From assembly GCA_020148085.1 (NCBI GenBank), contig JAHCRD010000019.1, positions 1 through 9,078 on the forward strand: a DNA stretch of 9,078 nt, written 5' to 3'. Below the pieces are notes generated by a model. It was not told the origin of the DNA. It made no database searches and saw only the letters and a list, made by a program, of their open reading frames with translations. Below, piece after piece: positions 5,191-9,078 of the stretch. The translations under genes and the position numbers were made by a program. This DNA comes from Patescibacteria group bacterium. GTDB lineage: Bacteria > Patescibacteriota > Minisyncoccia > Minisyncoccales > CG1-02-41-26. The first letter of the stretch is position 1; every line of letters begins with the position of its first letter.

Positions 5191-6019
5191 TGCTTACTAT
5201 TTTTATATTACCATCTTGATCGGTTCTTAGCACTTTTATAGCAAATTCTTCCAGATTTCTCAAGACCTGTTGGTGAGGATGACCATAAGGATTATTTTTA
5301 CCACAAGAAATTACAGCAATTTCAGGAGTAACTTTTTCCAAAAATTCTTCTGAGGTTGAGGTTTTGCTTCCGTGATGGGCGACTTTTAAAACATCGGAAG
5401 ACAAATCAACTTCTTTCTCCAAAAGCTCTTTTTCTATTTTTGTGGTTATGTCCCCTGTGAACAAAAAACTGTTTTCCCCAAAGAAGACCTGAGAAATTAC
5501 TGAAGTATCATTGCTACTTGCTTCAAAAAATTTTCCTTCCAAACTTTCAAGAGGATATAAAATGAAAATTTGAACATTTTCGGCTTTAATCTTTTGACCA
5601 GCTCTGGCTATCACTTTTCTCGCCCCCTCCTTTTCTAATTTTTCTTGCCACTCTTCAAAAACTTTTGTCTCTCGCAAAACTCCAGTCCATAAAATATTGG
5701 CTACTTTATATCTATTAAACACCCAAATTAATCCTCCGAGGTGATCTTTTTCTGGATGAGTCAAAATCACTAAATCTAAAGTTCTGTCCCAAAAAGGCAA
5801 ATTCCAAGCTAATTTTTCTAAAACTTTCTTACCCGAGCCCCCATCAATTAAAATCTGATGTCCTTTTGGTGTCTCAATAAAAATAGCATCTCCTTGGCCA
5901 ACATCAAAAAATGAAACTCGCAAATTTCCATCTAAATTAAAAACAGCTCCCCAGAGATATAAATTCGCTAAACCCAGTAAAAATAAACTCAAAAACAGAG
6001 CTGTCCTTTTAACTCTCAT
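5147..6019 (-). CDS. ComEC/Rec2-type metallo-beta-lactamase-fold hydrolase
   Basis: The 290-residue protein matches the hydrolase domain found at the C-terminus of ComEC, the DNA-uptake channel, but stands alone without the channel's membrane domain. Residues 7-27 form one hydrophobic segment after a basic MRVKR start, so the domain is probably membrane-anchored or exported. The fold's motifs are present: FFDVGQGDA (37-45), metal site THPEKDHLGG (87-96), FTGD (187-190), AHHGSK (214-219) and GHPH (246-249). It may be a nuclease or phosphodiesterase acting outside the membrane; substrate unknown. The ATG overlaps the previous stop as ATGA, indicating coupled translation. A role in transformation is only suggested by family, since no channel gene is visible here. 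Confidence 0.88.
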   Translation of the reverse strand: MRVKRTALFLSLFLLGLANLYLWGAVFNLDGNLRVSFFDVGQGDAIFIETPKGHQILIDGGSGKKVLEKLAWNLPFWDRTLDLVILTHPEKDHLGGLIWVFNRYKVANILWTGVLRETKVFEEWQEKLEKEGARKVIARAGQKIKAENVQIFILYPLESLEGKFFEASSNDTSVISQVFFGENSFLFTGDITTKIEKELLEKEVDLSSDVLKVAHHGSKTSTSEEFLEKVTPEIAVISCGKNNPYGHPHQQVLRNLEEFAIKVLRTDQDGNIKIVSNGNKFYERHSISNF

Positions 6020-6219
6020 TTTTTATTTAATTCTTCCAGCAATTTATCAATATCAATCCCATACATTTTGCAGACTTGCCCAATTTTTAAATTTTTAATC
6101 TCAAATTTTGCCATAGGACAAGTTAAACAGGGCAAATTATATTTTGCCAAAATTTTCTTACCTTCCTCGGATTTTAAAATTTCAGCTAAAGTTGAATTTT
6201 TGGTAAACTTTTTTGGCAT
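6016..6219 (-). CDS. DUF1858 redox-disulfide domain protein
   Basis: This 67-residue protein is a stand-alone DUF1858 domain, also found at the N-terminus of some iron-repair (ScdA-like) proteins and next to hybrid-cluster proteins. It has the expected helix-rich start (STLAEILKSEEGKKILAKYNLPC), a C31-LT-C34 pair on a PCLTCP motif, a third cysteine C50, and the terminal YGIDIDKLLEELN. The CxxC pair suggests a thiol redox or metal-related role in the cytoplasm; the exact function is not established. It starts four bases after the SDR stop and overlaps the next gene by four bases, so it is firmly inside the operon. No SD is seen. Confidence 0.85.
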   Translation of the reverse strand: MPKKFTKNSTLAEILKSEEGKKILAKYNLPCLTCPMAKFEIKNLKIGQVCKMYGIDIDKLLEELNKK

Positions 6220-6223
6220 TTTG

Positions 6224-7000
6224 TTAGCCAGCTAACCATCCTCCGTCAATCACCACATCGGAGCCGGTCATATAAGAGGAGGCAGCAGAAGCCAAAAACA
6301 AAACTAAATTGCTGACCTCTTCTGGTTTGCCAACTCTTCCTAAAAGAATTCGAGCCAATATTGCTTTTTCCTGCTCTGGGTCTTTTTTAATTGGGTCAAT
6401 CATCGGAGTTTCAATCACTCCGGGAGAGATAGCATTCACTCTGATGCCAAGAGGGGCTAGTTCCAGAGCTGAGGCCTCGGTCATTCCAACAATTCCACCT
6501 TTGCTAGCACAATAATGAACCAGATTAGGAAAACCAACTCCAACTTGACCCATGGCAACAGAGGCGATATTGATTATTACCCCTGATTTTTGCTTTGCCA
6601 TCTCTCGGGCACAAGTTTGAGCACATAAAAAGTATCCTTTAAGATTGATATCCAAAGTTTTATCCCATTCTTCTTCGGTCATTTCTAAAAATGGTTTGAA
6701 TTGAGCAATTCCAGCATTATTAACTAAAATATCAACTTTACCAAATTTCTCAACTGTTTTTTTAACCATTTCCTCTACCTCTTTCTTTTTTGAAACATCG
6801 CATTTCAAAGCTAAGCCCTCTCCCCCACTTTTTTCAATTTCATCAACCACCTTTTGACAATCTTCCTCTGAAATATCAGAAACCACAACCTTACATCCAA
6901 CTTGAGCCAATTTTAAAGCGTGGGTTTTGCCCATTCCTCTCCGGGCTCCGGTAACAATAGCCACTTTTCCTTTTAGGTCCTTATATATATTATTTACCAT
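6224..7000 (-). CDS. Short-chain dehydrogenase/reductase (FabG-like)
   Basis: This is a classical SDR oxidoreductase of 258 residues, the usual length. The Rossmann motif TGARRGMG is at 17-24, NNAG at 94-97, and the catalytic set is N119, S147, Y163 and K167 (YCASK). The C-terminal SPGVIETPM and YMTGSDVVIDGG segments are typical. Asp42 at the end of the second strand (VVVSD) usually means preference for NAD(H) over NADP(H), which is less typical of biosynthetic FabG, so a catabolic or sugar/alcohol dehydrogenase role is as likely as 3-oxoacyl-ACP reduction. The substrate cannot be read from the sequence. Its ATG follows the thiI stop with no intervening base and without an SD. Confidence 0.9.
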   Translation of the reverse strand: MVNNIYKDLKGKVAIVTGARRGMGKTHALKLAQVGCKVVVSDISEEDCQKVVDEIEKSGGEGLALKCDVSKKKEVEEMVKKTVEKFGKVDILVNNAGIAQFKPFLEMTEEEWDKTLDINLKGYFLCAQTCAREMAKQKSGVIINIASVAMGQVGVGFPNLVHYCASKGGIVGMTEASALELAPLGIRVNAISPGVIETPMIDPIKKDPEQEKAILARILLGRVGKPEEVSNLVLFLASAASSYMTGSDVVIDGGWLAG

Positions 7001-8197
7001 TTACGATTTACTATTTATGACTTTTACGACCTTTGCCTTTTTGATTGCCTCTTTAATAAGATTATCAACCTCAAGTTTTTCTTCTTCTTTTTTCACTTCT
7101 CTTAAACCAGCTTTTGTCTCTGGGTGTTTTGGCAAAAATCTCTGACAACAATCTTCAGCCGGTAAAATAGAAGTATCAAAAGTTCCAATCTCTTTTGCTT
7201 TTTTTATTATATCTTCTTTATCCATTCCTATCAATGGTCTTAAAACTGGCAAATCAACAGCAGTTTCAATTACTCCAATATTCTCCAAGGTCTGAGAAGC
7301 AACCTGACCTACACTCTCCCCGGTAATCAAAGCTTTTGCCTTTTCTTTTTTAGCTAAAACTTCAGCAATTCTGAACATAAATCTCCGGTACAAAACCACT
7401 CTTAATTTAGCTTTAGTTTTCAATAAAATTTCTTTTTGGATTTCAGTGAAAGGAACTGAATAAAGCTTTGATTGAAATTGAAACTTATTCAAAATTTTAA
7501 CTATCTTTTTGGCTTTCTCCACAGAACTTTGTTTGGTGAAAGGATAGCTTGTGAAATGTAAAAAAATTATTTTAATTCCTCTTTTTTGGCCATAAAAACT
7601 TGCTACTGGTGAATCAATCCCTCCCGATAATAAAGAGATTGCTTTCCCACTCACTCCAACTGGCAACCCCCCAGGACCTTTGATTTTCTCTAAATATAAA
7701 AAAGCATATTTTTCAACTATTTCAATAAAACAAGTTATATCAGGATTTTTCAGGTCAACCCGCACACCAGAACCTTTGGTCTGGTGTGGGGCAAGCTTTC
7801 TCAAAACATATTCGCCTACTTTCTCATTAATCTGCTGAGAGGTTAAAGGGAAATCTTTTTTTGACCTCCTAGTTTCAATGCGAAAACTCTTAAACTTTTT
7901 GTCTTTTAATATCTCTACTGCTTTTTTCTTGATGGCTTCAATTTTTTGAGGACAACTCTTTCCGAAAGCAAAGAAGGCTAAGCCAAAAACATTTTTTAAA
8001 GATTTTTTAATCAAATTTTCTTTTACTTGTTCTTTCAATTCAATCAAAATTCTCCCCGAAATTCTTTTGACTTTTTTGTAAGAATTCCCAGGCAAAGATT
8101 TTTTAATGTTCTCAACCAATTTCTCTTCAAAAAACTTCCTGTTCTTCCCTTTCAAGCCAATTTCAGCATAATGACAAATAATGTAATCCCACTTCAT
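7001..8197 (-). CDS. thiI: tRNA 4-thiouridine synthase ThiI
   Basis: ThiI adenylates U8 of tRNA and inserts sulfur to form 4-thiouridine; in some bacteria it also feeds thiazole synthesis for thiamine. The 398-residue protein opens with YAEIGLKGKNRKFFE, the ferredoxin-like/THUMP region (to about 175), followed by the PP-loop ATPase motif LLSGGIDSPVAS (189-200) and the conserved TGESVGQVASQTLENI. There is no C-terminal rhodanese domain, as in Bacillus-type ThiI; the DCCQRFLPKHPETK segment (C350, C351) matches that short form. The sulfur donor, normally a cysteine desulfurase, is not in the window. It starts four bases after UPF0251 and ends flush with the SDR gene. No thiamine genes are nearby, so the tRNA role is favoured. 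Confidence 0.95.
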   Translation of the reverse strand: MKWDYIICHYAEIGLKGKNRKFFEEKLVENIKKSLPGNSYKKVKRISGRILIELKEQVKENLIKKSLKNVFGLAFFAFGKSCPQKIEAIKKKAVEILKDKKFKSFRIETRRSKKDFPLTSQQINEKVGEYVLRKLAPHQTKGSGVRVDLKNPDITCFIEIVEKYAFLYLEKIKGPGGLPVGVSGKAISLLSGGIDSPVASFYGQKRGIKIIFLHFTSYPFTKQSSVEKAKKIVKILNKFQFQSKLYSVPFTEIQKEILLKTKAKLRVVLYRRFMFRIAEVLAKKEKAKALITGESVGQVASQTLENIGVIETAVDLPVLRPLIGMDKEDIIKKAKEIGTFDTSILPAEDCCQRFLPKHPETKAGLREVKKEEEKLEVDNLIKEAIKKAKVVKVINSKS

Positions 8198-8201
8198 AAT
8201 T

Positions 8202-8480
8202 CTATTTTTTTATCTTGATTGCTTTTCCTTCAATTAAAGCTTGAGAGACTTTTTTCCGAGCTGAAGCTAAAATACGCTGCAATGTGCTTTGAGAAATTTT
8301 CATTTTTTTAGCTGCTTCTGCTTGATCTAAATTTTCTAAATCACAAAGCCGCAAAGCTTCTAACTCATCTGCATCCAAATTAACCTCTTCTAACATTGAA
8401 AGGGGCACTGCTCTTGGTTTAAAATAAGTCACATTTGGATCAAAAAGAACTTTCCTTGGTTTTATTGGTCGAGGAGACAT
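8202..8480 (-). CDS. UPF0251 (DUF134) helix-turn-helix protein
   Basis: This is a 92-residue predicted DNA-binding protein of the UPF0251/DUF134 family. Family hallmarks are the basic PRPIKPRKV start, VTYFKPRAVPL (17-27), and ELEALRLCDLENLDQAEAA leading into a sigma-like helix-turn-helix (about 52-73), then ARKKVSQALIEGKAIKI. Such proteins commonly sit next to MinD-type ferredoxin ATPases and NifX-like proteins, and are thought to regulate them. Here it overlaps the end of the MinD/ferredoxin gene by 19 bases and precedes thiI. The ATG at 8480 is chosen because the product matches the family start; there is no SD. Its DNA target is unknown. Confidence 0.92.
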   Translation of the reverse strand: MSPRPIKPRKVLFDPNVTYFKPRAVPLSMLEEVNLDADELEALRLCDLENLDQAEAAKKMKISQSTLQRILASARKKVSQALIEGKAIKIKK

Positions 8481-9078
8481 ACTTTTTGAATTAGATTTTT
8501 ATATATCTTTTCTATTTCTTTTTTGACCTTTAGATTTGTTTCCATAATTGGAGTTAAATTAGCAATTGCTTTAAATATTTTTTTATCATAAGAAATTTTC
8601 CCTAAAAATTTGTTGCCGGCCCACTTTTCCATTTTATTACTTAATTGAGAGTTAATATCCCACTTATTTATCACCAACTTCCAGGAAATTCTAAAATGAT
8701 TTACCACTTTTAAAACTCTTTTTAAATCAGAAAACCCGGAAGGTGTTGGTTCGGTAACTAAAATAGTAAAATTTGCGTCTTGCAAAGAAGCAATAACTGG
8801 GCAGCCGGTTCCAGGGGCAGAATCAATGATTTGCAAATCGTTCTCAAACTTGTCCGCCTCCTTTTTAAGTTCACTGACCACTTTACCAGACCCAGTTTCT
8901 CCCGGGAAAAGATTTCCTGAAACTAAAGGAAAGCCGTATTTTGTTTTTTTAATTTTAATCTCTCCATTTTGAACCGATTTCAATTTTATTGCCTCTCGAG
9001 GACAAATTACTTCGCAAGCTCCACAACCTTCACAAAGAAATGAATTCAATCTTGGCTTTTCGTTTTCCATTTTTAAAG
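8462..9078 (-). CDS. MinD-superfamily ATPase with inserted ferredoxin domain (N-terminus beyond edge)
   Basis: The frame is open to the right edge; the first Met in the window (9070) is probably internal because the P-loop (GKGGTGKT type) expected at the start of this family is missing. Counting from that Met, C13, C16, C19 and C23 in LCEGCGACEVICP form a [4Fe-4S] ferredoxin motif, which matches the second of the two clusters usual in the family. D83 in IIDSAPGTGCPV corresponds to the switch/Walker B region, TEPTPSG is at 106-112, and NKWD at 135-138 is the nucleotide-specificity motif. These proteins are predicted redox- or Fe-S-linked ATPases; their partner is often a NifX/NifB-like protein. 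Translation of UPF0251 begins inside its last codons. Whether the first cluster exists lies outside the window. Confidence 0.9.
   Translation of the reverse strand, partial: LKMENEKPRLNSFLCEGCGACEVICPREAIKLKSVQNGEIKIKKTKYGFPLVSGNLFPGETGSGKVVSELKKEADKFENDLQIIDSAPGTGCPVIASLQDANFTILVTEPTPSGFSDLKRVLKVVNHFRISWKLVINKWDINSQLSNKMEKWAGNKFLGKISYDKKIFKAIANLTPIMETNLKVKKEIEKIYKNLIQKVCLLDQ

Noticed and set aside
6223..6236. GTTAGC-CA-GCTAAC inverted repeat between the SDR and DUF1858 genes
   Set aside because: It is mostly the last SDR codons (Leu-Ala-Gly-stop), has a very small loop and no T tract, so neither a terminator nor an operator is supported.
9068..9070. ATG at 9070 as the true start of the MinD/ferredoxin gene
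   Set aside because: The frame stays open to the edge and the family's P-loop half would be missing. The Met is most likely internal.

Overview
The window is AT-rich bacterial DNA with very compact gene packing. The ribosomal protein, tRNA and nucleotide enzyme genes point to a chromosomal core region, not a plasmid or phage. Anaerobic ribonucleotide reductase with its radical-SAM activase, a MinD-type ATPase carrying a ferredoxin cluster and a redox-disulfide mini-protein suggest an anaerobe. Small size variants, near absence of Shine-Dalgarno (SD) sequences and an over-long adenylate-kinase-like protein would fit a Patescibacteria/CPR-type organism; this is inference. TGA is used as a normal stop (nrdD and the DUF1858 gene both end in an ATGA overlap), so TGA is not reassigned to glycine.

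Layout. Left edge: an incomplete site-2 protease gene (M50) on the minus strand, divergent from a small plus-strand unit of rpmB (ribosomal protein L28), tRNA-Pro(GGG) four bases later, and a bidirectional hairpin terminator. From 843 to 3655 lies the minus-strand nrdD-nrdG pair. From 4102 to the right edge runs one tight minus-strand operon in the order MinD/ferredoxin ATPase (incomplete), UPF0251 regulator, thiI, SDR dehydrogenase, DUF1858 protein, ComEC-type metallo-beta-lactamase, and an extended adenylate-kinase-like protein. Neighbouring genes there overlap by up to 44 bases or are separated by 0-4 bases.

The 446-base gap between 3655 and 4102 is the least ordinary part. It holds (a) a probable stand-alone structured RNA of about 140 nt with its own promoter, paired ends, a central bubble and a U-tail, resembling 6S RNA in architecture, and (b) a roughly 165-nt nrdD leader made of consecutive hairpins, an alternative 10-bp pairing that would break two of them, and a 14-codon reading frame preceded by the only strong SD sequence in the window. 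Its stop codon, the last hairpin and the nrdD start codon abut with no spare bases.

Functionally, nrdD/nrdG supply dNTPs without oxygen and the adenylate-kinase-like protein belongs to nucleotide metabolism. ThiI makes 4-thiouridine in tRNA. The MinD/ferredoxin and UPF0251 pair suggests Fe-S or redox-related chemistry. No mobile element, CRISPR array or defence system was seen.
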